This document shows positions 24,754-51,557 of a stretch of 64,000 bases of DNA, one piece after another. The notes beneath the pieces are model-generated. The model was given only the letters and a program-made list of their open reading frames with translations, was not told the origin of the DNA and searched no databases. Made by a program: the position numbers and the translations under genes. This DNA is from Anthopleura xanthogrammica. Taxonomy: Eukaryota; Cnidaria; Anthozoa; Actiniaria; Actiniidae. The DNA lies in NCBI GenBank assembly GCA_964019055.1, contig OZ025209.1, forward strand, positions 14,483,867-14,547,866, written 5' to 3'. The first letter of the stretch is position 1; each line of letters opens with the position of its first letter.

Positions 24754-25679
24754 TCAGGTAAAAGGCTTAACAGATGCAAGCTCCCTCTTGAATTGTGAAA
24801 GAATGTTGGCATGTTTCAGATGGTTGGGAAGCTGGTTCCAGATCTTAGCACCATCATACACAAAAGCTCTTTTCAAGCTTTCGGTACGAGGTTTACCAAG
24901 AACCAGCTGGTTTGAACTATTGCGTAGGTTATGTATTTTAGTTTTTTCTCTAAAGAGATTTTGTAAATAAATAGGTGCGCAATTATTTTGCACCTTGTAC
25001 ATCATAATGGCTTTATGTCTGAAGCGCCTTTCCTCGAGTGTTTCCCATTTAAGAGTTTTACGGATGTCACTGGATCTGATGTCATAACCTTGCCTTGTCA
25101 CGACACGTGCTGCTCGATTTTGCAGCTTTTGAAGTCTTTCAGCTAAAGTGTCGGGCAAATTATCCCAGACCACATCACAGTAATCGAACCAAGGTAGAAT
25201 CAGGCCATTATATACTGTGATGGCTGTGTCTTTGGAAATAAATTCTCTTATTTGCCGGAGCCCACCAATAGCTGAGGAAACTTTTTTGCAAATATAATCA
25301 ACATGGACAGACCAGCAAAGCCGTTCATCAATCTTGTCTCCTAGGGCTTTGCTTGAGGTAACTCTCTCTATTGGTTGGTCGTCGATATTGATATTGAAAT
25401 TCAATTTGCTTATTTTTTTCAAGTTGTCACCAGATCCAATGAACATTTGTTCCGTTTTGGTAACATTTAAACTTCATTTGTTTGCTATTAGCCACTTTCT
25501 AATATTCGATAAGTCTAGATTTAACTGTTGAGCTATCCCATTAAGCGGGGACGCTCCGACAGTGGTAAGACTAGTGTCATCGGCATACATTCTGGGTGTG
25601 GAGTGCTCAACACAATTTGGTAGATCATTAATGTAGATTAAAAACAATAGAGGACCTAAAATTGATCCTTGCGGAACAC

Positions 25680-25680
<1 letters not shown>
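24754..25680 (-). pseudogene. Truncated non-LTR retrotransposon reverse transcriptase (LINE 1)
   Basis: On the minus strand the frame begins abruptly at 25680 with the RT motif [19 protein letters not shown], followed by the catalytic motif [13 protein letters not shown] interrupts the frame at about 25475, shortly before TKTEQMFIGSG. It then continues to 24754 through the thumb and C-terminal region (LQNRAARVV, HKAIMMYKVQNNCAPIYL), typical of jockey/CR1-like elements. Fingers, motif A and endonuclease are missing because the element ends at the (GAAA)n array. One stop codon plus the 5' truncation make it non-functional. Confidence 0.9.
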
Positions 25681-25971
<291 letters not shown>

Positions 25972-27732
25972 GTCAATAGTAAATTATTTAGTACGTACGT
26001 GTGGCTTTTAAAGGTCATAACCCGATTCTCAGGAATACTGGATACTGTTCCCCTCTCCCTAGTCATACACGCATGAAAGATGCACGGAAGCAATGCCACG
26101 TGGCATACTCAACAAATATGAAAATGTGGGGAGGGGAGAGTAAGGAAGTTTTCAACGTCTTCACTCTCTAGGGATTCTTCAAGTTACGATTCAACTTGGG
26201 AAAGAAAGATATATTTACGAACAAGCTAACAGCTGTAACCTTACTCATCTTGTTGCCATGGTAATTAAAGAGCTAATCATACTGAATATTACGTTCATTG
26301 AGCAACACAAGTTGAATGACAATTGATTTTTGATATTCAAATGTTCGAAATTTCCACATCTACGTTATTTGAATCAGAAATAACTGAAAACTCGGTTTTC
26401 AGTTGAAGTTTTCACCTATAGAAATACGGAAAGAACTTATAAGTTCGTTCATTGAGGTGCAATGCGACAGGAAACAGCTCTCCATTAAAATCTAAGGGTG
26501 TTGTAATCCTTGTTTAATTTGTCAGAGTTAATACTGGCAGCAACTCAAACACGTTTTCAGGACGTAATTTAAAATTACCTTTGAAAGCCATTAAAGTGTT
26601 CTTGTCATTCCTGAAGGTTCAGTTCACCTTTTTAATTAGTTAATCCTGCCTAAGTATTCTACACTCGATTGATGGATCAAATGCAAGCTAAGCAAGCTAG
26701 ATTTTGAGGATTTAAGAGGTGTGGTCTCTTAATAGAGACCAGTGACTGAGCTGTGATGACAATGATAAACTTACTTCTATATTTATCTTTATTAGTAGTT
26801 TTTAAGAAACTGAATTCGTTATACATTTACGTTTCATATTATATTTCCCTCTTACAGCTGATGATGTATTTTTAATTCCGAAGTCAGTTATTATTATCAT
26901 TATTATTATTATTATTTTCATTATTATTATTATCATTATTATTATTATCATTATTATTATTATTACAAGTAGTGAGATTTGCAATTGTTTGTATAAGAAT
27001 ATATGAAATAAAGTTTCCATTATTACTATTGTTATAATCATTATTGATTATTATTATTAATATTATTATTATTATATTATTATTATCATTATTATTGTTA
27101 GTATTATTATTATCATTATCATCATTATTTTTATTATCATTGTCATTATTCTTATTATCACCATCATTATTATTGATTTCTAAAAAACTGTTTTTCTAAA
27201 ACATTTTTTAAACAAAATTACGTTCCATGATTTATGCGATTCAAATGATATTCAAATATACCCTTACAGAAACGGTTGGGAGACTGGGCACTAGTTTGTC
27301 GCCTGGAAACTTGAAAACACGTTTGAAACGCGTTCCAGGAACTAAACTAACTAAACCGGGTCTAGCTCACTGTCTTAGAAGCCTAAAGCCTTGAATCAAC
27401 TTACATGAAACATTGAGTCTATACAGGAATCAAAATCATGGTATGAAAATACCAAAGTAACAGTCTAGGCTTGAAAAATCAGATAAACCTATAGCCGCAT
27501 GTATTGAAAATAAGAGGAGGAGCTAGATAGAAGGGGGGCGGGGTTGGAAATATGAAACACGAGAAGGAGAAGGAGAAGGAGAAGCGAAGGAGACGCGAAG
27601 GAGAAGGAGAAGGAGAAGGAGAAGAACCGCCACCCAGTGTTCAATACAAATACATAAAAATGCTATAATTATTAATTTAACCGGGTTTTTTTCAATCGTT
27701 TTATCCCGTATTCTTATTTTCAGCCGAGGACA
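25972..27732. other. Intergenic DNA with ATT- and GAAGGA-rich tracts
   Basis: It contains (ATT)n/(ATC)n tracts at 26890-27175 and a (GAAGGA)n-like tract at 27555-27625. No gene is recognised. Confidence 0.55.
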
Positions 27733-28425
27733 CTCCGTTAAGGACCTTTGCAATCGATGCTCACTAAAATCCTCATAGCGCACAAACTATACTCATCTAT
27801 TGTCTATAAAAGTATATACTTTCTTAATGCTGAATAAAAACAGATTCCAACCATGTTGATCATTTCTTTATCAAACTCATCAGTTGTTTTTTTAAAGTGC
27901 GAGTTATGATTCTTGACCGCACTTTTTCGAGAAATTACCGGAACAAAGGAATTGCTTTGACTTGCAAACAATTCACATCATCGTAAAGAGCACAAACTGA
28001 CCTCCAAAATAGTGTCTCAGATTTTTGATAAACGTTTTAGTTGCGAAAATAATTGTTCCCAAAGTTAAGTGACGTAATTTTTACCTCTTCTATGCATAAA
28101 TAATTAAAAAACCTTAAAACAAGACAAGATATCAAAAATCTGAGATATCCTTTTTCTGGTAAGATAGAGGCCGACCGATCTACAAAGTTTCAGCAAAGTC
28201 GGTTGAAATCCGGCGTTCCAGGAACTTTTTGAAAATGAGCGGTCGAAAATTATAAAATCGCACTCTTAAAAAAACTGATGAGATTGATCAAAAATTTATC
28301 GACAGGATTGAATTCTGTGTTTATTCAGCTTCAAGAAAATATACACTTTTATATACATTGAATGGGTAGTAAGACAAGTGCGCTATGAGGTATTTAGTGA
28401 ACACGGTCGCGAAGGTCCCCTGATA
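27733..28425. mobile_element. Large foldback element, inverted arms of about 200 bp
   Basis: The left part (from ACCTTTGCAATCGATGCTCA, through CCTCATAGCGCAC and GCTGAATAAAAACAG to ACCGCACTTTTT) is mirrored on the right, ending GTGCGCTATGAGG, TTTAGTGAACACGG and CGCGAAGGT. The arms are diverged, roughly three-quarters identical by eye, so the element is old. No transposase frame lies between them. Confidence 0.7.
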
Positions 28426-29199
28426 CCTTAAGGTCATCTCCTACTACGACACTACTACGACATGGATAAGCTGCAGATTGTTTCATCTCAAATAAAGAAA
28501 CTATTTTACAAAACAAATTGTAAAACGAAAAATATATACGAAAAACCAAATAAAATGTGTAAAACGTATGATGAAAATTAAGCTAGAAAAGACAGGTTTG
28601 GGACAAATGTATGCCACCCAAGAATTATAAATTTCATTTCTATAATTTTGTTTTATTTTGATAAACAGCAAAAATCGGGCAAAATAATTAAGAAGGTTCG
28701 AGAATCTTGTTATCCCTTCCTCTTCAAGTTATATAAAAAATATTGGATCCCAAAAAAATATGTTTGTATAATAAGCATTCTAGCTAAGTAAATTGAATCA
28801 TACATGATAATTGATCACTAATCGACCAAATTACCTTAAATTGGTTCTTTGATGTAATTGTGTGTATTTAGGTGGAATTATAGCTTCCTGATCTATTTCT
28901 ACGGAAATAATTATCATTGATTACTAAGCTGAAAATTGTTTTTCCTGTCGTTGACGATTTATCTTATCTTAGTAGCGTTTTTGATATGCAATGGCGGACT
29001 CTTTCTTGCTTCTGCTAAAAAAAATTTTCAGACTTTAATTAAAGTTTAATTTTTGCAAAAAATATATCATAAAAAATATATCATAAAATCTTATATATTT
29101 ACATTTCATTTTTTGTTTATTTTCTTTTTCATATACTTCATTACTAAAATTTATACATAAAAAGTTGAATCAAATTCTGAATTTCTTGCTTAGGGTGCT

Positions 29200-29253
29200 T
29201 TATTATTATTATTATCATCCTTATTAAATCATTATTATTATTATTATTTATTA

Positions 29254-29292
<39 letters not shown>

Positions 29293-29425
29293 GTTATATC
29301 ATATTATTGTTACTAGTACTACTACTTTTACTATTATCATTTCATTTATCATAATTTTTATATTATTATTATTATATTTTTATTATTATTATCATTATTA
29401 TTATTATTAATATTATTATTATTAG
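29200..29425. repeat. (ATT)n-rich microsatellite cluster
   Basis: Repeated ATT units with occasional ATC, GTT and ACT; low complexity throughout. Confidence 0.9.
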
Positions 29426-30005
29426 TGTACATTTTCTACGTTAGTACATTTTAAGAAAACAAAAAAATTACTAACAGAATGAATGAATTAGGTTTGCGCG
29501 CGAATTCAAAGTCACGTGTCATATGTACAACTCCATAACTGCAATTCAATTTCTTATTGTTGTATAGGTTTCTTCTTAGTAGCAGTTTCTTACGACGGAT
29601 ACTGATTTGGTTTAGATAAGCTAGACAACGGACACATTTGCCGATAATTTTCATCCCATGCGAGGCTTGATGTAATAATGCATCAATAAACCAGCATTTA
29701 CATATAAACCCTGGATAATAATATTTGAACACATGTTCACATTAAAGAAGAGAAAATCGCGGTATCTCTTGTGATGAATTTTTTTGTTTTTTCTTGTTCA
29801 AAACTACTAAAATCATTTCCATAACATTAATTGGAAGAATAATTTTACTTCCCATCGAGATTTACAAAGTGCTTTTGTCCTGAACAAATAGTCCGTAAAT
29901 ACAATAGTTCCGTGAGTACGGAAATAGCTAATGATCCCTGGACTACTTAAGCAGCGGTTAAACAAGTTGTGAAGCATTTTCGGCCCTGACACAGGATCAG
30001 AGAGG

Positions 30006-43832
<13,827 letters not shown>

Positions 43833-44195
43833 ACCATAAGCTAGGTAAGTATATTGATTATAGAAAGCATCATCGGTTATTAAAGTAGCAGGAGCGAATA
43901 TAAGGGGAGGGGGTGGCGGAGGGGAGACATTCCATGCAGCCCTCGTTCTCCAATCCTAGGCTTTTTTGGACGTTATGTGGAACGCAGGTATCCCATTCAA
44001 GACTTCACCGGCTCACATTCCACTCCGTTCCCTTGCTTTCTCTTCCCCGCACCCATCCACCCCCTGGCTATCGCTACCACTTACAATGACTTGGGCATAC
44101 ATGGTAGATAGATTATAAACAAGTGGTTTGAAATGCATCTTTTAAACATTCTTATATACATTAGTAACTAACATATTCTTTATATTTTTCAACAG

Positions 44196-44320
44196 ATGTT
44201 TTTAGAGATTGACTGCCGCATCAGATCAAGACCAGGGTTTTTACCACCCATTGAATCAAATGCGTTTTATTGTGGTTATATCATGGTGTACTAATAAAAG
44301 TATTACATCATTAGTGTGAC
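44196..44320 (+). other. 3' UTR exon and polyadenylation signal of the large secreted gene
   Basis: A donor (GCTAG/GTAAGT at 43844) just after the stop and an acceptor (TTTTTCAACAG ending 44195) define an untranslated last exon. AATAAA at 44293-44298 is followed by a TGTG-rich stretch. The end near 44320 is approximate. Confidence 0.5.
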
Positions 44321-44589
44321 TTGTGTTGCGTCTTAAATCAATGAAGCCCGCTAACTAAGCATAAAAGTCAATGCTAGAAGTGAACACACCGTATAATTTT
44401 ATTTTTGCGTGTAGTCATGGCAACCAACAGTTACACCAGGCTTTTAAGTGATTGGATATATGAAAATAGCAGGATGTTTATTGCATTAACAACTGCAAAT
44501 CCCCTTTACCCAATGAGAAGCAGACATCCAGAATGAACTCGTTATAATTCGCGATACCTTGTTAAAGCGGTCACCTTTACTCTTCATAA

Positions 44590-44827
44590 AAGGTGCGGTA
44601 ATACAAGCAACAAAATCGTGCAACTTGTCGCGCAACATTGCGCGCGCATCAAATTTTCATTGTTGTAGAGAGTAGGAAGAGCTTCTACTTCGTACAACAA
44701 GGCTGCGCTACAAAAATGTTGTTGCTCGGGGTGGTAATATGAGCAACATTCTCTCTGCAGCTTACAACACAATAATGTTGCGCGATAATCAGCACGATTT
44801 TGTTGCTCGTATTACCGGCCGCACCTT
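44590..44827. mobile_element. MITE between the two convergent genes, ATAA target duplication
   Basis: Ends AAGGTGCGGTAATACAAGCA and, inverted, AAGGTGCGGCCGGTAATACG match over about 50 bp, both continuing with CAACAAAATCGTGC and CGCGCAACATT. ATAA occurs at 44586-44589 and 44828-44831 on either side. Confidence 0.75.
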
Positions 44828-45017
44828 ATAATCAATCGAGCAGTCGTTTACTGATTCGAAGATGGCTGTCTATATTGGTATATATTGGGAGAACAGCCTT
44901 TGGTAAGAAAACACCCTTCGTAAAACGGATACCCTCTGTTATCGGACAACCTTTGTTAAATGTATACCCTAATGAACAGACACCACCCTTCGCCAGTTTG
45001 GTCATTAGTAGCTACCC

Positions 45018-45023
45018 TTTATT
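45018..45023 (-). terminator. Polyadenylation signal of the minus-strand paralogue
   Basis: TTTATT on the plus strand reads AATAAA on the minus strand, 31 bp after the stop codon of the 250-residue gene. Confidence 0.5.
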
Positions 45024-45053
45024 GATCAATTATAAGATTAGCGAAACAACACG

Positions 45054-48000
45054 TTAGCAACCAAAGAGTCGGATGCGCGCGCAGGCGTTGCTATGAGACG
45101 GTTGCCATGTCTTAGGTAAGAGTCGAAATGTTTGTCCTTGAGTGGGATTGACAAGCCATTGAAGCTGCAAGTCATACCAGTTGGTGTTGCCAGAAAACGT
45201 CTGTATTAATAGAAAAAACATAATAATTATATGACTATCAGGCAACACGTTTACAATAGGAAATATGGTTAGGGATAACGTTTGCCATTTATTTGATTGA
45301 GAGTTTGAGCTGTGTTTTTGTAAGGAAAACCTGAGACAATACTTTAAGTACTGATTCTACAAGAATTAAATAGTTATATGATCAAATATAACTCAGGGTC
45401 TTTTAGAAAATATTTGAGTAAAAGATGCTGCCTTTGCTCTCAAAATATCTGCAAATGGTTAGACCTTCGCCGTGGTTTGGATGACCACATAAAATGTCGG
45501 TCCCATCTCTTTCAGAGACTTGGAACACAGAGGGTCACAAGTTTATCAGCTGCGACTGTCATGTGTCACCCTCTCTAAATAAAGTTCATTTACATTCACA
45601 TTTTTTTCACGCGTTGTGATCTCCTTGGTGACCCTAACCTACCGCTAATTCTCATGGCTTACCCTGATCAGGCCTCTCTCGCGGTATGGAGTATAGAATC
45701 TTCCATCCTCTGAGTATTCCAAGGTGAATGTAGTCACCCAATGGTTGGGGTACTTACCCTGGACGCCAATCCCTGTTGAGGTGATAAGATATTACCTTTT
45801 TGTCTTCAATTTCCCCCCATCCAAACCCCGAGTATCATTTCTTTGTTTGACGGTTGCGCACGAGAAGACGCATGAATATGGATATACAACACAAACAAAG
45901 AATCTTATTCTCAAGAACTTGACATTGACCAGTGTTTGACCACCACTTATAGCAAATAAAAAGATTCAAAGACTTGTATCATCAACTGAGCGCAAATCAG
46001 CAATATGTATAAGTGTGGCACATGATTTGTTCAATACCTGTTATTCTTGTTGGACCGTTGAAGATCATCTCAAACCATGGTGATGTATCGTTCTTGCTGG
46101 AGCACCATGCTGACTCATGAAAAGAGCCACTGCTTGTTTTTGGTGTAAAAAACATTCCGGAAGAACATGCTGTTGAAAAAAGATTTCTTTACTCTACTGA
46201 CAGGCAATCTCACCTGGCAGGCAGATTGACCGACATACATCATAAGTAATAGGAGTAATAGATGGACAGATGCGCAGACGCACATACGACAAACAGTAGA
46301 AAACGGATGGAAGGACAGACAGACAAAAATAAAAGGAAGAAAGCGAAGGGCGAATAAACAGATTTAGCCGGACAGACAGACAAAAATAATAGTGGAAGAG
46401 GGAGAGACAAAAAACAACAACAGACAGAACGACAGACGACCTTAAGACAGACACCGGACAGACAGACAAATAGATAGCCAGATTAAACTGATAGACAGAG
46501 TGAAGGAACATTGAGTATTATACCTGGTAGGTTAACGATCTTGTAGACAGCATTAACCCACGAAGTTCCAACACCATCTTTACACTTGGTTTCACTCGCA
46601 GGACCAGCATTAGCGAAGGTCGTCCCAGCATCCTTCCCGCTCCAACACTCCCCGTAGAACTGGATCGCGAAGTACTGGAAACTAAAATACAATGCATCCT
46701 TTAGAAACCACAGTCAGTTATATAATATATGGAAGTCATTCCACACAGACTCGAAGCACTTCACTTGCAATATATCATATTGCAACAACTAGTTTATTTG
46801 TTATTTACCCATCGAATATTTACCCATCACGCTGTAAAAAATTCATAAGATTGAAAACACATGACGCAAATTTATGAAATACTGTTTTAAAGTTTAGATA
46901 ATTACTATAGCAACAAGAAACGAGCGCGACTGAGCATGCCCATTACGTCATTGATAGCGCCCAAAATAAAAAATGATCTCCTACCCAGGTTCGCTGTTAG
47001 TTTATACATGAACTGATGTAGGTGAAATTTAGAGTGTTAAATAGAATTATAAAGTCTCACCATTATACGCCCCAAATTTAGCCCCAAATATGACGTCATT
47101 TCCGGTTTTCCTTTTACTCACAGATTTGGCTCCTCGACACTGATCAGCCATAACTACTATCCTCATGAACAGATTCTCCCCCCCCCCCCCCCCCGGTATC
47201 AGTCGATCTATCTTACCCACGGGCTTTTACTTGCGCAGCACATGTATCAACCGTCTTCGAGTGGTTCTTCCAGTCGATGGCGTCACGCAGGTTGCTCACG
47301 ATGACGGGTAGGGGTCTGGTGCTGGAATCGTAGAAACAACCTACATACACATGGCCTGCTTTTTGCCCTGACAAAGATAGGGATAACGAAGAGGAAATAC
47401 TTCATCAATAACGAATAAACAGAATTAAGTAAAAAGTAAAGAGAAATAAGTGGGGAAAAAATTATCGGAAGTAACAAAAAACCGCGTCAAACAAAGCTAA
47501 AAAATAGAGCAAACATACTGAATATTCAAAATTTCTTTGTTGGTTGGTATCATAATTCAAACATAAATTGTATCCTCAACCATAAATTGACATTTATTTT
47601 GCCAAGCTTTCGGGCTTAATTGCCCATCCTCAGGGCTAAATGTAACAAACAACGACAGTTACAATCAACTGCTTAACTCACGCGTGAGTTAAGCAGTTGA
47701 TTGTAACTGTCGTTGTTTGTTACATTTAGCCCTGAGGATGAGCAATTAAGCCCGAAAGCTTGGCAAAATAAATGTCAATTTATGGTTGAGGATACAATTT
47801 ATGTTTGAATACTGAATATTCTTGGTTTGCAATGATTCCCAAGGAAAGTAAAATAACAAAAGCCATGGCTGCCATGTTGGAAGATATAACCAAAAAATTC
47901 ATTAGAAAATATTTTGTCAAGTTCTTCCAACATGGCGGCTATGACGTAATGTGCAAACGAAGAATAGGTATTATAAGTAAATGCGAGCTAAAACCAAAGT

Positions 48001-50094
48001 TCATGAGAAAAAATATAACCTAATCCACTTTTACTTTAAATAGGAGCAGATAAAAGGAGAAATTCAAAAGAGATTTATTTTCTTAGAGAGCGGTATTTAT
48101 GTGCGTGGGTGATTGAGCTGAAAATTATAATCAATTAACAGATTTCTCACAGGATATAAACAAAAAACATATACACTTTCATCTTTCATCTTGATCTATG
48201 AAATCTTTCTCTAAACATTGCTTCTTCAAAACCAACCCACTCTGCATTTCGCTTTAGCCATAAACATTAATTGAATTGAGGGCTACTTTGGATAGAATGA
48301 AGATACCATGGCAACTAATGATGGCAAACTGGTGCACTTATGCAGTGCTATCCAAAGTGGTTTTTTTTTCTTTCTTTCATCCATCCATTCATTCATTCAT
48401 TCATTCATTCATTCATTCTTTTTTCTATCTTTTTTCTTAAATTTTTCCCCGTAGCTAGTCTTAATTACTTCGATTCTCTTTTCCATTATTTCTTTCGTTT
48501 TTCCCTTGCCTTCCTTTCCTTTCCCCCCCAATCATTCGTGATATTATAAATAGAAAATAAAACTTATTAAATGAATAGGAAATATCAACGGAAATTAAGC
48601 AAATTAAGATTTGTTAGATTTGGTTTCAAAACTATCACTTATTAGTCCAATATTATCCTCTCTACCATATCAGAAAACACCTCCTCACAATTATGAATAC
48701 TAAAACTAGATATTCAACAAGGTCGCGCGCAAGCAAAATAAGGAAAAATTCTGAAGCAAGCGCAAGAAAAAAGCTTGCTCGTTGTTATTGTATTTGTGTC
48801 TGCCGTGCGCTTGTATCGCTTGTTAAGAAAAGACTCCAATTTATACTAATGCGTCTTCAGTGCTCAGTTGTTCAAAGTTTGAGTTGCGCAAATAAACTAG
48901 ATTTGATTACCAAGAAAACTAAAGCCGGCAAAAACATTGATTCATGTCGGCTTAACTCACGCTACTAAATCTCAAAGATTATATCACTGAAGGATTTGCA
49001 ATAACAAACAGTCGCATTTACTGAAATCACCTCGAACTGTCCCAAACTCATTGCCATGACAACGCAAATAAGATGAAATCAATTCTTATCATCTTATAGT
49101 GTTTATTTTGGAAATGATATTTTTAACGACGAAACTTGTTAAAGAGAAATTCCCTTTCTTTGCGATATGAATAGATTTAAATGTTGCAAGATATACCACT
49201 TGAGAGATGAACTATGATTATTTATCTTTAAGTCTGGGTTTGAGGAGTGTTGTTTGATATCAAAATACAGATGATTCTGGCTGTTTTAGCCTGCCAAATA
49301 GAAACAACAATATCCTTAGCCTTGAGAGCTTGAGTACGAACAAAGTGTTCTTGACAGACAGTTTGGTTCGGTTTTGTCAAGGCTGTCGTTTTATGCCAAA
49401 AATCTTGCCATTACTAAGTTATCTTTAGAGACAACAGAGAATGAAACTCTTGAATGAACTCTTAAGAAGATGAAATCAGTACTTTTATATATATCTTGTA
49501 ATAACTACTGTGTGTTTTCATTATCTATTGCTCGCTTTATCGCACTAATAGCTAATCTAATCGCTAGAGAGCGGAGTAAGAAAACTGTACTTGTATACTT
49601 GGATGAATTTTCTTTGTTTTGTTTTCCAAACTTAAGGAGCTATAAATATGTCAAAAACGAAAAGAAAAAAGGAAAGAAAATACAAAAAGATACTCGTGAT
49701 AGTTTCGTTAGTGTATCCGTATCATAGTTAGCTCTTGTTTGTTTTGCCAGATCACTTTTTGGTGCCGAAATTAAACGAGAAATATTCAATATTAGTAATA
49801 CAAAATAAAGCCGACTTTTCAATAACTTGTAACTCAAATTTCACGTTTTTCCTAACGGAAATCTTCAAGTTCTTTCCTCCTTAAGGGATTATTAAAATAA
49901 CAAGAGACTATTTGATTGACTATTGTTTCGATGATTTTTCTTAAATATTGAAAATAAGCAGGATTCAAGTAGCTTAGCATCGAATTGTAATATTTATTTT
50001 TTTACCACTAGAAACTGCTACACTTACCTTGGATGAGGCTCGATGAAACCAAGAGAAAAGCGACGGTGGCTAAAGCAGACAGCACTGGTCTCAT
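45054..50094 (-). CDS. Secreted WSC-like / F5/8C two-domain protein, six coding exons
   Basis: Minus-strand exons are 50094-50028, 47355-47217, 46681-46524, 46169-46038, 45772-45663 and 45200-45054, totalling 753 bases for 250 residues with all junctions GT/AG and in frame. Residues 1-22 are a signal peptide (MRPVLSALATVAFLLVSSSL). Residues 23-121 are the four-cysteine WSC-like module: HVYVGCFYDSSTRPLPVIVS, DAIDWKNHSKTVDTCAAQVK, FQYFAIQFYGECWSGKDAGT, CKDGVGTSWVNAVYKIV. Residues 122-250 are an F5/8 type C domain running from ACSSGMFFTPKTSSGSFHES to RIRLFGC. The last three exons are 132, 110 and 147 bp, exactly as in the large gene, and splice phases agree, so the two share a common ancestor. 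It lacks Gla, TSP and linker parts. It is probably a secreted or cell-surface lectin-like binding protein; ligand unknown. The start ATG is chosen because it opens the signal peptide. Confidence 0.85.
45391..45590 (+). repeat. Interspersed repeat D, copy 2 (last intron of the paralogue)
   Basis: Similar over about 190 bp to 37200-37395, including CTGCCTTTGCTCTCAAAATA, GACCTTCGCCGTGGTTTGGA and CACCCTCTCTAAATAAAG. Relative to its host gene it is in the opposite orientation to copy 1. Confidence 0.75.
46250..46500. repeat. Degenerate (GACA)n tract
   Basis: GACAGACA units interspersed with other purine-rich sequence in intron 3 of the minus-strand gene. The overlapping frame is an artefact. Confidence 0.8.
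47178..47194. repeat. 17-C homopolymer
   Basis: It lies in the intron about 20 bp past the donor of exon 2 (minus strand). Similar C or G runs occur at 16666, 39759 and 62503. Confidence 0.95.
47555..47810. repeat. 256-bp near-perfect palindrome in intron 1 of the paralogue
   Basis: Two arms of 128 bp meet with no spacer at AACTCACGCGTGAGTT (47675-47690); I find one mismatch. The arms carry CCTGAGGATGAGCAATTAAG and CCCGAAAGCTTGGC. A 13-bp direct repeat, ATACTGAATATTC, lies at 47515-47527 and 47809-47821. Confidence 0.9.
47866..47946. mobile_element. Short palindromic element with CCATGTTGGAAGA ends
   Basis: GCTGCCATGTTGGAAGA on the left and TCTTCCAACATGGCGGC on the right (one transition apart) flank about 45 bp of AT-rich DNA. 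It is related by its ends to 35214-35313. Confidence 0.55.
48376..48419. repeat. (ATTC)n microsatellite
   Basis: About nine ATTC units after two ATCC units. Confidence 0.95.
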
Positions 50095-51557
50095 GATGGG
50101 GCCTAATTCTATATGGAAAAAAAAAAACCCTCTATCGATCAAATCAGTTAGTCGAGATAAAAAGGAAAAGATTCGACTAAATCTCGACAGGTTAATTGAA
50201 AGGTTAGTGGGTAGATGATTGTATAGTATCCGGTTCCATATAAGTATGATCGAGATCATTTCTAGGGGTGGGGAGGGTGGGTAGATATTGTAGTATTGGA
50301 GAGTGAATGGACCCGTCTCAAAATTATCTTGAACGCGAGGCTAACATGGAAATACAAAAGAAATACCACAAATTCCATCGAGAAAAAGTGTGGTTTTTGT
50401 GCTTCATGTTAGCCTTTCATCCAAGATAATTTTGAGAAGGGTCAATCGCACCAATTGCATCATCACGCCATTAACTATTGATTACTTCTATATCAAATAT
50501 TATTCAATTTTTATGTCGTAGAGTAGACTTGGTGTTCAGAAAGGCACGGTCACGGAGTTGAAAACATCGTTTTAACCAATCACAGCGCTCGCGTTCACTA
50601 CTCATCCAATGAAAATGCTCAAATACGTTAGTTTCGGGACTAGTTACAAAGACATTTTGAAATATCTCTTGACTGAAAAGACACTTCAGATTGATTGAAA
50701 CTGGAGAGTTCACTTCCCAGAGCGGCTTAAAGTATGTCAAGTCTCTGCGCTATTTTTCCAGGCAAAGCATGAAATAAGATAGGCAAGCAGACATAACGCT
50801 TATGAAACACTTGAGCTTCAAGTAAAAACCTAACCAGCTTGAAAAGGACTTCCTCAAAAGCCTATAAGTTATATAGTTTGCTTTACATAAATTAGTTGTA
50901 AAATTTTCCTAAAATAACTAACGGGAAATGTCAGCTTAAATGCGGAATCACAAATTAATTCCTGATATGGTGATACTGGATTTTGATGGAGTTCCTGGGG
51001 CCCCTGCAGGACATGTAGAGCCACCCCTCATCATCGGCGGCAGCCATCTTGTTTTTTGAGTAGAGCAGATTTTGAAAAATGAAAACAAACAAACAAACAA
51101 ACAAACAAACAAAAAAACAGCGATAAAGACTAAACGGACTCAACTCAGTGAGGAATAGTCCTACTGAAATTTCACTATGAAGCTTGGCTAGACACAAACA
51201 ACGACTGCAGAACGTTTTACAGTAATGGTTTGGTGGAACATCTTGCTAAACTCCCATAGATTCTCTTATAAACCGTACACGTCAAGTGAACTTGTTTGGG
51301 CTGCCTGTGGTTGGACATTCAGTCTTACTATTGGTGCTAATGAGCAGTAGAAATCTTAATAACACTTCACAAAAAGTGTTAAAGGCGCTTAATATTAACA
51401 CTTGAATCCTAAATGGTCTGTCATACATATTTCTGCTATTTTTTGATAAGATACGCTTCCTTTCAGACTGAGAGATTAGCCAATCAGGAAATATTTTGTC
51501 TGTTATCATCAAATTTACTTCCTAGATCATTGCGAGCCGGCTAAAGGCCCTATTTTA
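50095..51557. other. Region upstream of the paralogue, no gene seen
   Basis: It holds the foldback at 50305-50446 and a (CAAA)n tract at 51080-51115. A weak TATA-like GATACTATACAA occurs on the minus strand near 50220, about 125 bp before the paralogue ATG. Confidence 0.45.
50305..50446. mobile_element. Short foldback MITE
   Basis: GGACCCGTCTCAAAATTATC, then GAGGCTAACATG, on the left is mirrored by CATGTTAGCCTT, then GATAATTTTGAGAAGGGTC, on the right. Arms are about 45 bp with a few mismatches. Confidence 0.75.

Noticed and set aside
47700..47770. Hammerhead ribozyme (CTGAGGA ... CGAAA in the palindrome arm)
   Set aside because: The stem between the two core strands is offset by one base and no proper third stem or cleavage triplet is evident.
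48693..48968. 91-residue plus-strand frame inside intron 1 of the paralogue
   Set aside because: Lys/Arg-rich composition, no domain, antisense to the host gene; no support for coding.
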